From positions 1-45,640 of the forward strand of contig NZ_JXTE01000067.1 of assembly GCF_000972385.1 (NCBI RefSeq): 45,640 bases of DNA. Direction: 5' to 3'. Under the pieces are notes generated by a model that made no database searches, had not been told where the DNA came from, and saw nothing but the letters and a program-made list of their open reading frames with translations. The stretch is from Streptomyces sp. WM6386. GTDB lineage: Bacteria; Actinomycetota; Actinomycetes; Streptomycetales; Streptomycetaceae. The translations under genes were made by a program, and so were the position numbers. Below, one piece after another: positions 1 through 7,677 of the stretch (within the stretch, counting starts at the first letter, position 1; each line of letters begins with the position of its first letter).

Positions 1-2289
1 GTAGCCGTGGGGGACGGCGGGCCGCCGGTCCGAGGGGGTCGCAGAGGGGGCGGACACCGGTGTGGTCGTGGTGGGGGTGTCTGCCGTGGTCAGGGGGAAG
101 ACGGCCTCTACCAGGTGGGTGCCGTGGGGGGAGTGGGCCCAGGAGTGTTCGTGGGAGAGGGATTCGGTCAGGGTTACGGGGTTTTTCTGGGCGTGGCGGA
201 GCAGTAGGTGGAGGTCTACGGGGTCGTCGAGGTGGAGGGGGAGCTGGCGGTCGCCGTCGACCAGCGTGACGTGTGCGGGCACGTTCCACTGGCGGCACCA
301 CTGGGCGAAACGCTCGTAGCAGGAGGCGCCGTGGGTGAGGGCCGGTTCCAGGCGCCAGGTCTGCGGGCTGAGGACGGTGCGTCCGCGGCGTACGCGTGGC
401 AGCCAGGGCGCGGTGGTGAGGGTGCCCCAGTCGAAGCCGAGGGCGAGGTTCTCCCCGGCGGCCGCGGCGAGGAGGTGGGCGCTGTGGGGGCCGGTGGTCT
501 CGGCGTTGAGAGCCGTCGCCGCTCTGGGGAGTACCCGGCTGCCGAGGGCGCGGGACCAGACCTGGGGGCCGTCGGGGCCGGGAAAGAGCAGCAGGTCATG
601 GAGGTGGAGGTCGCCGGGGCGGGAAGCGTCGACCGGGCTGTTGGTGTGGATGCGGGCGGGGCGGGTCAGCGCGGCCCGGGCGACGTTCTCGGCGGGGGCC
701 TGCCGGGGCCGGTAGGTGAGGTCGGCGAGGACGACGGGGCCGCCCGACCGGTCGGCGGCTGCCTGGTCGGTCCGGTCGTGGATGGTGCGCAGCGCCTGCT
801 CGCCGACGGGGCCGAGCGCGGGGGCGAAGCGGGCCAGTGCGGTGCCCGCGCTGGTACTGGCGGGCCGGCGCACATGCAGCTCGAAGTCGCCGCGCCGCAG
901 CGCCGCGAGGTCGGGCGCGGCGACGACCGCGAAGAGGTCGAGTTCCGTGACCGGCGCCGCCTCGGACGCCGGGGCGACCGCGTCCAGCAGGGTGTCGTCC
1001 AGCACGATCTCCGCTCGCCCCTCCCGCAGGGCGTCCGCGTACGCGGCGAGCAGCGCCGGAGGGGTGGAGGGCGGACGGGCCGGGAGCGGTGGGCAGTGGA
1101 ACTCCGCGAGGGGCACCGCGTAACCGTCACTGACGCGCCGTAGCTGCTGCTGCAGGTGGCGTCGCTCGCGGGCCGTGGCGAACCGGGCGAGGACGGCCGC
1201 CGCGCGCTCCGCCTCCGCCCGTACCTCGGGGCCGAACGCGATGTCGGCCTCGACCAGGGTGTCCACGTGCAGGGGGCTGCCCGTGCCCGGGTCCGCGCCG
1301 GCCGACCGTGCGACCCGGTCGGCGAGGTCGTGGACGCGGGTGAGGGCGTCCTCGGCTTCACCGGGCGGGGTGTCCGCGTATGCGGTCAGGGCAGCCTCGT
1401 ACTCCTCCAGGAGTCGCGTCGGTTCGGGGTGGAGTGCCGTGCGGCGCAGATGTTTCAGTACGTGGCCGAGGGGGTCGTCGGTGTGTGCGGGCGGCTGGAG
1501 TTCGCAGACGAGGAAGCCGTGTGCGACGAGTGTGGCGAGCAGTCGTCCGGCGTCCTGCGGGGAGAGGCCGTGGGCTCGCGCCGCCGCCTGGAGGCTGTCG
1601 CCCCTGGCCGGCCGTGCGGCGGTGTCCAGGACGGCTTCGAGCGGGGGCGTGGTCCGCAGCGCCACGCGGCTGACGCGGGCGTCCGGGGCCGTCAGCACAT
1701 GGGTGGTGCCGTCGCGTCGTACGGCGGGACCGGCCGTGTACGTCGACGCGGTCAGGCTCTGCGGGGACCGTGCCAGTGCCTGCACGACCGCGCGCAGCCA
1801 CGCCGCGTCCGGGCGTACCGCGCGGCGATGGCGGTGCGGTGGTGCCATCCGCCCCCGGGCGGTGTCCGCGAACGGTGCCACGGTCACCCCCGCGAACAGC
1901 CCGAACGGCGTGGCGCGGCCCCGCATCCGTGCCGCGTAGGCGGTCAGACTGGCCGCGAGCGACCGCAGCCGCTTCTCCGGAAGCCGGTCGAGGGGCTGCC
2001 GGCAGATGAGCGCCGTGGACGGACTCGCCAGCGCGACGGCCTCCCGCAGTACGTCGTCGCGCAGCAACTCCTCGATACGGGCCCGCAGTTGCCCGGCGGT
2101 GGGCGCCGCCGCGGCCGGAACGGCGCCGTCGGCGGCGCGGTCCGTCGGGGCGAGGGGAAGGCGTACGAGGGCGGGCCCGGCGACGGTGAACGTGCCGGGG
2201 TGGGAAACATCGGCCGTCGATCGGCCTCCCTGCGCCGGGACTTGGGAGGTCGGGGCCGGGGCGCTCCTGTCTGCGTGGTCGGCCGTCAT
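1..2289 (-). CDS. Lantibiotic dehydratase (LanB-type), C-terminus off the left edge
   Basis: The frame is open from an ATG at 2289 to the window edge (763 codons, no stop), so the gene is partial. Residues 122-134 read MRGRATPFGLFAG, the signature of the LanB N-terminal domain. It is followed by the usual DAAWL, SLTASTYTAG and, much later, VTLVDGDRQLPLHLDDP and HLVEAVFPL segments. In this family the N-terminal domain transfers glutamate from Glu-tRNA to Ser/Thr of a precursor peptide, and a C-terminal domain eliminates it to give dehydroamino acids. The point where an elimination (SpaB_C) domain would begin lies just past the edge, so full-length and glutamylation-only forms cannot be told apart here. 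The start overlaps the tldD-like stop by ATGA, so the two are translationally coupled. Family assignment is firm; the substrate (the precursor at 7358-7498) is inferred. Confidence 0.9.
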   Translation of the reverse strand, partial: MTADHADRSAPAPTSQVPAQGGRSTADVSHPGTFTVAGPALVRLPLAPTDRAADGAVPAAAAPTAGQLRARIEELLRDDVLREAVALASPSTALICRQPLDRLPEKRLRSLAASLTAYAARMRGRATPFGLFAGVTVAPFADTARGRMAPPHRHRRAVRPDAAWLRAVVQALARSPQSLTASTYTAGPAVRRDGTTHVLTAPDARVSRVALRTTPPLEAVLDTAARPARGDSLQAAARAHGLSPQDAGRLLATLVAHGFLVCELQPPAHTDDPLGHVLKHLRRTALHPEPTRLLEEYEAALTAYADTPPGEAEDALTRVHDLADRVARSAGADPGTGSPLHVDTLVEADIAFGPEVRAEAERAAAVLARFATARERRHLQQQLRRVSDGYAVPLAEFHCPPLPARPPSTPPALLAAYADALREGRAEIVLDDTLLDAVAPASEAAPVTELDLFAVVAAPDLAALRRGDFELHVRRPASTSAGTALARFAPALGPVGEQALRTIHDRTDQAAADRSGGPVVLADLTYRPRQAPAENVARAALTRPARIHTNSPVDASRPGDLHLHDLLLFPGPDGPQVWSRALGSRVLPRAATALNAETTGPHSAHLLAAAAGENLALGFDWGTLTTAPWLPRVRRGRTVLSPQTWRLEPALTHGASCYERFAQWCRQWNVPAHVTLVDGDRQLPLHLDDPVDLHLLLRHAQKNPVTLTESLSHEHSWAHSPHGTHLVEAVFPLTTADTPTTTTPVSAPSATPSDRRPAVPHGY

Positions 2290-3686
2290 GCGCCGTGTCC
2301 CGGTGCGGGCTGGGGAACCGCGGCTCGTGGTGGGGCGAGCGGGCGGTGCGGGTGTGTCGTGACGGCGCCGGTGAGGAGGGCGGGTGTGGTGGCGCCGACG
2401 GGGAGGCTGCCGGAGGTCGCCAGGCAGTACGCGGACCACGGCCGGACGGTGGCGGCACAGCCCACCGCCCTTACGTCCCGGAGCAGTTGCCGCGCCTCGG
2501 CCGTGACCACGAAGGGCTCCAGCCGGTACTCGGCGGTGCCGTCCCGGTACGTCGCGTCCTTGACCTCCAGTACGACGGTGCCGTCCCGGTGGTCCAGCGA
2601 GCCGAAGCCCAGCCGGTGGACGCGGACCACGGGGACGACGGTGGCGCCGAGAGCGGTGTCCAGGGCCGTCGGGGCGGGCGCGGATGCCAGGGTGAGGTGG
2701 CTCATGCGGGGTTGCGGGGCGTGCCGGGCGTCCTCGGTCCGCCACGGGCCGTCGGCGGTGTCGGCGAGCAGGCCCGTCAGCCGCCCGGCGGTGAGCAGGG
2801 GCCGCCGACGGGTGGCCTCGCCCAGCATCGTGTACCGGTGCGCTCCGAAGCTCCCGGCGCGGGTGGGGTCGTCGTCGACGCCGAGCCCGTCGAAGGCCAC
2901 GTGCCGGCCGCCGTGTTCCGCCAGCAGGGACGGGCGGTGCCCGGTGCTCTCCAGCAGATGGCCGCAGACCTCGTGCAGAAAGGCGCCCGCACTGCCGTCC
3001 ACGAACAGCAGCTGTACGCGGGGCGCGACCGTCCGGGGCCGCGCACCGGCCCGGCGTACCGCGGCCTCCACGCGCTCGGCGAGCGAGTCCGGCCCCCACG
3101 GCACCTCACCGCTCCAGCCGGTGTCGGCATCGGCGACGAGCCGCCCCGCCCTGAGCACGTCCACGACGACCGCCGCGGTGCGCAGGGTCTCGCGTACCGC
3201 AGGCCCCTGCGCGGGGACGAACAGCCGCTCCTCCACGACGGTGTGCGCCTCGGCGACCACGTCGTACCCCTCGACGCCGGGCAGCCGCCGGAGGATCCCC
3301 TCGACGAGGTCCGCCGCATCCCGCTCCCCGGCCGGCGGCGCGGCCAGGGGCAGATCCGGACCGGCCGGAGCGCCGACGCCGTTGCCGTCCGCCGCGCGTC
3401 CCACGACCTCGTGCACCGCATGCGTCCCGTACCCGTCGACTGCCGCGTGGCGCACCTCGTACGGGCCCCCGCCCGCTCCCGGAACGAGGGCGAACGCGGT
3501 GGTGGTCCGCCGGATGTGGTCGGCGACCCGGCGGACCTCGGCGGGCCCGGTACCCCTGCGGGTGGCCGCCGCGGCCGCGCGCCGGTGGCAGCGGACCGTC
3601 ACACACGCCGGCCCGCCCCCCGCGGCCAGCACCGCCACGCCCGCGCTCGCCCGGGTCAGGGCGCGCTCGTCCGCCACCGTGGTCAT
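2286..3686 (-). CDS. TldD/PmbA-family metalloprotease-like protein
   Basis: This 466-residue protein carries FLHEVCGHLLES around residues 237-247, i.e. the HExxxH zinc motif of TldD. It is followed by a TldD-like stretch with DGLGVDDDPTRAGSFGAHRYTMLGEA. TldD and TldE together degrade or trim unfolded peptides and remove leaders in several RiPP pathways (microcin B17 and others). Only the catalytic TldD-like half is present here; no TldE/PmbA partner is visible in the window. The start ATG at 3686 overlaps the MFS stop (ATGA), and its stop overlaps the lanB start. The likely job is leader removal or proteolytic maturation of the modified precursor (inference from context). Similarity outside the motif is loose, so this is a divergent member. 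Confidence 0.85.
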   Translation of the reverse strand: MTTVADERALTRASAGVAVLAAGGGPACVTVRCHRRAAAAATRRGTGPAEVRRVADHIRRTTTAFALVPGAGGGPYEVRHAAVDGYGTHAVHEVVGRAADGNGVGAPAGPDLPLAAPPAGERDAADLVEGILRRLPGVEGYDVVAEAHTVVEERLFVPAQGPAVRETLRTAAVVVDVLRAGRLVADADTGWSGEVPWGPDSLAERVEAAVRRAGARPRTVAPRVQLLFVDGSAGAFLHEVCGHLLESTGHRPSLLAEHGGRHVAFDGLGVDDDPTRAGSFGAHRYTMLGEATRRRPLLTAGRLTGLLADTADGPWRTEDARHAPQPRMSHLTLASAPAPTALDTALGATVVPVVRVHRLGFGSLDHRDGTVVLEVKDATYRDGTAEYRLEPFVVTAEARQLLRDVRAVGCAATVRPWSAYCLATSGSLPVGATTPALLTGAVTTHPHRPLAPPRAAVPQPAPGHGA

Positions 3687-4960
3687 GACGCGGGCTCCGT
3701 GGCCGGGGCGGGAACGCTCACCGGCCGCGGACGGGCCCGGTGATGGCGTAGGGCGGGCAGGAAGGCCAGGGCAGCTAGGCCGCTGCCCGCCAGTCCGAGG
3801 ACCCAGGTTCCGGTGACCGTGTCGAACGCCGCGACCGCCGCGCCCAGGAGCACCCCGCCCAGCGCGAAGCCGCCGGTGATGGACGACTCGACCAGGCCGT
3901 AGAAGGGACCGGAGTCGTCCTTGCCGACCCGGTCGGCGTACGACGTCCAGTACATCGGTTCCGGGATGTTGGCCGCCGCGCCCAGGGCCACCGCGCACAG
4001 CAGCGCGATCAGCAGGTCCGGGCTGGAGCCGAGCAGTCCGAGGACGGCGCCCATCGACACGACGCTGGTCACGCAGAGCAGGAGGTGTCCCTGGGTGGCG
4101 ACCCTGCCGCCGATCAGCACGCCGACGACGCTGCCGATACCGACGGCGGCGGTCAGCCAGCCGATCGCCCCGTCTCCGGCGTCCAGACGGTCGCCGAGCA
4201 GGGGCAGCAGGACCAGCGAGGCGCCGGCCACGGTGCAGGCGATCGCCTGGGTCAGGACGCAGGCCAGCACGGCCGGGTCCTTGCGCATGGCGCGGACGGC
4301 GGTGGCGAGGGCACCGCCTCGCAGTCCGACCGGCGAGGCGGCCGGCTCCCGCCGGCGCGGCTCCTCGGTGGTCGCGGGCGGGCGTACCGAGAGGACGAAG
4401 GCCATGGACAGCAGGAAGCTGGCCGCGTCCGCGACCAGGGCACCGACATTGCCGACCGTGGTGGTCAGCAGGCCACCGACCGCGGGGGCGACGACGATGA
4501 CCGTGGTACCCGTCGCACCGAGCACGGCGTTGAAACCGGCCCGCTGTTCACTGTCGATCACATCGCGCTGGAAGCGGCGCTCGGCCGGTCCGTGGAAGGC
4601 GCTCACCGAGGCGCACCCCACCACGAGGACCACGAGCAGCCAGGCCGGTTGATCCGCGGCGGCCGCCGCGGCGGCCAGCAGGAGCAGCAGGGCCCGCAGC
4701 GCATCGGCGACGATCATGAGCGTCCGGGGCGCGAGCACCGCCCCCCACCGCCCCGCCCAGGGGCCCAGCGCGAAGGGCACGACGACCCGCAGGGCCGTGA
4801 ACAGGGACAGCGCACCGGCCCCGCCCGCCTCGAAGACCAGCACGCTCATGGCGACGTAGAGGATCCAGTCGCCGGCCTTGGAGATCGCGTCCGCCGCGAG
4901 CAGCCGCCGGGCCTCGGGGACGTGCGCGATGCTCCGGTAGTTCGTCAAGGCGTTCTTCAT
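3683..4960 (-). CDS. MFS transporter, probable RiPP exporter
   Basis: A 425-residue hydrophobic protein with about 12 membrane segments, e.g. GDWILYVAMSVLVF near the N-terminus, an Ala/Leu-rich LLLLLAAAAAAAD helix, and a long C-terminal VVSMGAVLGLLG and GFALGGVLLGAAVAAF. The layout fits the exporter-like MFS_3 group. The ATG at 4960 is preceded by GAGGAG at a good distance. A longer frame extends upstream to 5125 but lacks an RBS and overlaps the neighbour. It lies 37 nt downstream of the ThiF-like gene and overlaps the TldD-like gene by 4 nt. In this operon it most likely exports the mature peptide and may confer self-immunity (inference). Confidence 0.88.
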   Translation of the reverse strand: MKNALTNYRSIAHVPEARRLLAADAISKAGDWILYVAMSVLVFEAGGAGALSLFTALRVVVPFALGPWAGRWGAVLAPRTLMIVADALRALLLLLAAAAAAADQPAWLLVVLVVGCASVSAFHGPAERRFQRDVIDSEQRAGFNAVLGATGTTVIVVAPAVGGLLTTTVGNVGALVADAASFLLSMAFVLSVRPPATTEEPRRREPAASPVGLRGGALATAVRAMRKDPAVLACVLTQAIACTVAGASLVLLPLLGDRLDAGDGAIGWLTAAVGIGSVVGVLIGGRVATQGHLLLCVTSVVSMGAVLGLLGSSPDLLIALLCAVALGAAANIPEPMYWTSYADRVGKDDSGPFYGLVESSITGGFALGGVLLGAAVAAFDTVTGTWVLGLAGSGLAALAFLPALRHHRARPRPVSVPAPATEPAS

Positions 4961-4997
4961 GGGCTTGCTCTCCTCGTTCGCCGATCCGGTCGTTCGC

Positions 4998-6224
4998 TCA
5001 GCCGGCCACCGGACCGTGGGCGCCCTCGGCACAGTCACAGGCGGGGTGTCCGGGGAACGGCTCCAGCACGGTGTGGGGGTGCTGGAAGCGCACCACTCCC
5101 CCGGCCGTGGACGGCGGCGCGGCACCGGTCAGATGCAGGACGATCTCCGTGGTCATCAGGTGGGCCACGGTGAGCGGCCCGGACACGAAGGCCGGGTAGC
5201 GCCAGGACGTCTTGGCCGCGAGGGCGTCCACCAACAGGTCGTGGCGGTCGCCCAGTTCGGCGCGCAGCCGGTGTTCCAGACACCCGAAGCAGCCGGTGGC
5301 GCCGGGCCGGTACATCGGGCCGACCGAGCCGGCGAAGGCACCCAGGTAGGGCGTGCGGTTCTCCTTGCAGGCCTCGTCGATCCACCGGTTGAGGACGAAG
5401 CGCGGCGCGTCGGCGCAGACCGCCACGAAGTCGGCTCCCTCGATGCAGCGCAGTACGTCCTGCGGGTCGCGGACGTACTGGTCCAGCACCCGGTGGGAGG
5501 TGTACGGGGAGAAGCGCGTCAGCTGCTCGGCGAGGCAGTCGGCCTTGCCCTGTCCGCTCTGGTCCGGGCTGTAGAGGATCTGCCGGACCAGGTTGGACGG
5601 CTCGACGGTGTCGCCGTCGACGAGGGTCAGCCGTCCCACACCCACGGCGGTGAGCGCCTGGGCCAGCAGACTGCCCGCCCCGCCGAGGCCGATGACGGCC
5701 ACATGGGCCTCGCGCAGCCGGCCGAAGTAGTCCCAGTGGCCCTGGGCGTCGGTGGACAGGCTGCCCAGCCACTCCAGTTCGGTGGAGAAGCGCTCGACCA
5801 GCGCGTCGTCGGCCCACGCCGGGCGCTCGCCGTCGCGCAGCGGTACGAGGATGCCCGCCCGGGCCAGCGGGGCGAGGAGCCGTGCCACCCGGTCGACGAC
5901 GTCGGGGGAGGCGGCGCCGACGACACGGGCGGCGGCCTCCTTCAGGGTGGGCCGCTCGCTCTCGATGAGCAGCAGGATGCGGCGCAGGGTCCGGGGAGGT
6001 CCGGAGATCACCCGGTGGTCGGCGTAGACGCTGTCGAAGAACAGGGAGCCGTCGGCGAGTTCGAGCATTTCCCACTGGTTGCTGAACTGCCAGCGCTGAT
6101 CCGCCTCGGACGGGAGCGCGGTGTGTTCGGCGGTGGTCCGTCCGGCGACGCCGAACCGTGGGGGCGCCGCGGCGACGGGGTCGGTGGCAGTATCGGTGGG
6201 GTCGGTGGCGGTGGCCGGCGTCAT
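4998..6224 (-). CDS. ThiF/E1-like protein with probable RiPP leader-binding N-terminus
   Basis: 408 residues. Residues about 45-135 (WQFSNQWEMLELADGSLFF onward) look like the winged-helix leader-recognition region seen in ocin-ThiF/TOMM partner proteins. Residues 174-408 are an E1-like adenylating fold: GLGGAG at 179-184, VDGDTVEPSNLVRQ with Arg214, a conserved GK at 226-227 and CADAP at 270-274. Zinc ligands appear as CFGC (312-315) and CDC (396-398). E1-like enzymes adenylate peptide C-termini (MccB) or act as inactive leader-delivery proteins beside other RiPP enzymes. The ATP-site residues look intact, so catalysis is possible. The ATG at 6224 overlaps the upstream HExxH gene stop. No YcaO partner is present, so azoline formation is not indicated within the window. 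Confidence 0.85.
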   Translation of the reverse strand: MTPATATDPTDTATDPVAAAPPRFGVAGRTTAEHTALPSEADQRWQFSNQWEMLELADGSLFFDSVYADHRVISGPPRTLRRILLLIESERPTLKEAAARVVGAASPDVVDRVARLLAPLARAGILVPLRDGERPAWADDALVERFSTELEWLGSLSTDAQGHWDYFGRLREAHVAVIGLGGAGSLLAQALTAVGVGRLTLVDGDTVEPSNLVRQILYSPDQSGQGKADCLAEQLTRFSPYTSHRVLDQYVRDPQDVLRCIEGADFVAVCADAPRFVLNRWIDEACKENRTPYLGAFAGSVGPMYRPGATGCFGCLEHRLRAELGDRHDLLVDALAAKTSWRYPAFVSGPLTVAHLMTTEIVLHLTGAAPPSTAGGVVRFQHPHTVLEPFPGHPACDCAEGAHGPVAG

Positions 6225-7174
6225 GAGGGCACGCCCTCTCGCGCCAGGCAGGCTCCCATCGACACCCGGAGCGCCCTGCCGTCGTCGGTCCATCGGGCCG
6301 TGTCGTCCAGGAGGGTCAGCGCGTCGTTCAGCGAGTCCAGGGCGAAGCGGCGCCGCTCCTCGACGGGGCAGCCGTCCAGGGGGCCGCCCCGGGGATGGAC
6401 GTCCAGATAGCGCCGGAACCCCTCGGCGATACGGCACATGACGAACGCGGCGTGCAGGACACCGCGCAGTGGCCGGGGGTCGGGGCGCAGCGCGTGGGTG
6501 CCCACGGCCTCGGGGTTGGCGATGAAGTGGGTGAACTGTTCGCGCAGGGCCAGCGAGTGGTGGGCGGTCTCGTGCAGCAGCAGTTCGTACATGCGCAGCG
6601 GGTCGCTCGCCTCCTCGACCTCGGCGTAGACGGTGCCGTAGGTGCTCTGGACGGTGGCGGAGCGCAGCGGCCCGCGGGCGAAGACCAGGTATCGCACCAG
6701 GGTGTTGTGCTCGGCCCAGGCCTCCGGCCAGCAGCCGGCGAGGGCCTGCCGGGCCAGGCCCAGCGCGGTGCGTACGTCGTCGGGGAGGTCGACGACGACC
6801 GTTCCCGCCTCTTCCTCGCCCCAGTTGAGGGAGCGCAGTACCTCCTGGAACCCGTCGCGCAGCCACGGCGGGTCGGTACGCCCGGTGTAGACCTCGGTGG
6901 GTCCGGGTGTCCCGGCTTCCGTCAGCCGGCGCGTCAGCTCGGTGAGGCCGGCCTCCGGGGCGCCGCCCTTGTAGACGGAGTGGACGGTGGCCGGGGGGAG
7001 CCGTCGGGCACCGCGGACCAGCTCCTCCACGAGGGGGCGCTCGGTCTCGCTCAGTGCGGCCGCGGCGCGGCGGGCCAGGCTGCGGTGGAAGACCGCGGCG
7101 AGCCGCTCGGTCGCGGCCACTTCGATGACGACCGAACGCGCCTGTTCGGCCAGGTCGGCGGGGATCGCCTTCAC
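6221..7174 (-). CDS. HExxH-type putative peptide beta-hydroxylase (RiPP-modifying)
   Basis: 317 residues from a GTG at 7174 with GGAGGAG upstream. The key motif is LLLHETAHHSLAL (HExxH at 201-205), followed by PRPLRGVLHAAFVMCRIAEGFRRYL, where His241 is a candidate third metal ligand. This arrangement matches the HEXXH-motif family associated with RiPP clusters. That domain also forms the C-terminal half of FxsB, and recent work treats its members as 2-oxoglutarate-dependent peptide beta-hydroxylases rather than proteases. The gene is the first after the precursor, separated by a palindrome, and overlaps the ThiF-like gene by ATGA. The likely substrate is the core of the 46-residue precursor (inference). 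A metalloprotease role cannot be excluded from sequence alone. Confidence 0.85.
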   Translation of the reverse strand: MKAIPADLAEQARSVVIEVAATERLAAVFHRSLARRAAAALSETERPLVEELVRGARRLPPATVHSVYKGGAPEAGLTELTRRLTEAGTPGPTEVYTGRTDPPWLRDGFQEVLRSLNWGEEEAGTVVVDLPDDVRTALGLARQALAGCWPEAWAEHNTLVRYLVFARGPLRSATVQSTYGTVYAEVEEASDPLRMYELLLHETAHHSLALREQFTHFIANPEAVGTHALRPDPRPLRGVLHAAFVMCRIAEGFRRYLDVHPRGGPLDGCPVEERRRFALDSLNDALTLLDDTARWTDDGRALRVSMGACLAREGVPS

Positions 7175-7256
7175 TGCTTCTCCTCCTTCGTCGCTCTGAC
7201 GTCGCTCCGTCGTCGCTGCCGCTTCGCTCCGTTCGCTTCCCGAGGGGCGAAGAGCT

Positions 7257-7288
7257 GGGGCGGGACCTCGGATCCGAGGTCCCGCCCC
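7257..7288. promoter_or_regulatory. Perfect 32-nt palindrome between precursor gene and first enzyme gene
   Basis: The 16-nt arms GGGGCGGGACCTCGGA and TCCGAGGTCCCGCCCC are exact reverse complements with no spacer. It lies 69 nt after the precursor stop and 82 nt before the HExxH start. There is no T-rich tail. In lanthipeptide and other RiPP operons, hairpins at this place act as partial terminators or mRNA stabilisers that give more precursor than enzyme transcript. A protein-binding operator is the alternative. Confidence 0.75.
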
Positions 7289-7357
7289 GAGTGCGGGCCG
7301 TCGTCACGGCCGCCGTCACCCCGCGGATCGCGGTGGTGGAAGCTCTCGGCCGGCGAC

Positions 7358-7498
7358 TCAGGCGAGGCGCGGCTCGGTGTAGGTGAAGGAGGTCTCCGCC
7401 GTCTCGAGCTCGATCTCGACGTCCAGGTCCGCGGCGACCTTCGTCTCGACCTGGTCCTCGACCTGGGCGGACTGCATCTCGTTGATGTTCTCGGCCAT
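7358..7498 (-). CDS. RiPP precursor peptide, 46 residues, no cysteine
   Basis: ATG at 7498, with AAGGAG 8 nt upstream. The peptide is acidic and begins MAENINEMQSAQVEDQ; residues 23-26 are ADLD in the context VAADLDVEIELE, which recalls the FxLD/FNLD box bound by LanB enzymes in class I lanthipeptide leaders. The C-terminus is TAETSFTYTEPRLA, with Thr33, Thr36, Ser37, Thr39 and Thr41 as possible dehydration sites and Tyr40 and Phe38 among possible hydroxylation sites. There is no Cys anywhere, so classical lanthionine rings cannot form. It is the first gene of an operon with HExxH, ThiF, MFS, TldD and LanB genes. Calling it the precursor is an inference from size, position, leader-like composition and RBS. 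The cleavage site is not evident. Confidence 0.82.
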   Translation of the reverse strand: MAENINEMQSAQVEDQVETKVAADLDVEIELETAETSFTYTEPRLA

Positions 7499-7507
7499 TT
7501 CCGTCTC

Positions 7508-7543
7508 CTTGAGTCGGGCCCGCCGTTCGGGCTGTGACTCAAG
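7508..7543. promoter_or_regulatory. Hairpin in the precursor 5' leader overlapping the RBS
   Basis: Plus-strand arms CTTGAGTC (7508-7515) and GACTCAAG (7536-7543) are exact complements. Inside them GCCCG (7518-7522) pairs with CGGGC (7528-7532) around CCGTT. Read on the minus strand, the second arm GACTCAAG runs straight into GGAG, so the first bases of the AAGGAG ribosome site lie in the stem. This could tune precursor translation or serve as a dyad operator. Confidence 0.6.
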
Positions 7544-7588
7544 AGTCCGCCACGGCCGGGGGCCCAACCAGTCGGTAAAGCACACGAC

Positions 7589-7617
7589 TTGACAGGCGGG
7601 AGTGACCCTTGTAGCGA
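7589..7617 (+). promoter_or_regulatory. Probable HrdB-type promoter of the amidohydrolase gene
   Basis: TTGACA at 7589-7594, a 17-nt spacer and TAGCGA at 7612-7617 fit the Streptomyces vegetative consensus (perfect -35, partial -10). It points toward the ATG at 7678, giving a leader of roughly 55 nt. It lies in the divergent gap shared with the RiPP operon; no equally clear promoter for the minus direction was found. Confidence 0.6.
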
Positions 7618-7677
7618 AGCGCCACGGGGTGCGGCGCGGGTGGACGCGCGGCCCCGTCAGAGGCGATCGTGGGCGGC

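Noticed and set aside
1156..3816. Very long plus-strand open frame (886 codons) opposite the LanB and TldD-like genes
   Set aside because: It is Arg/Ser/Ala-rich with no family motif and is antisense to clear LanB/TldD homology; a GC-driven shadow.
6221..7174. HExxH protein read as an ordinary zinc protease
   Set aside because: No signal peptide or protease-fold motifs around HETAH; flanking residues fit the RiPP-associated HExxH family and the operon context supports peptide modification.
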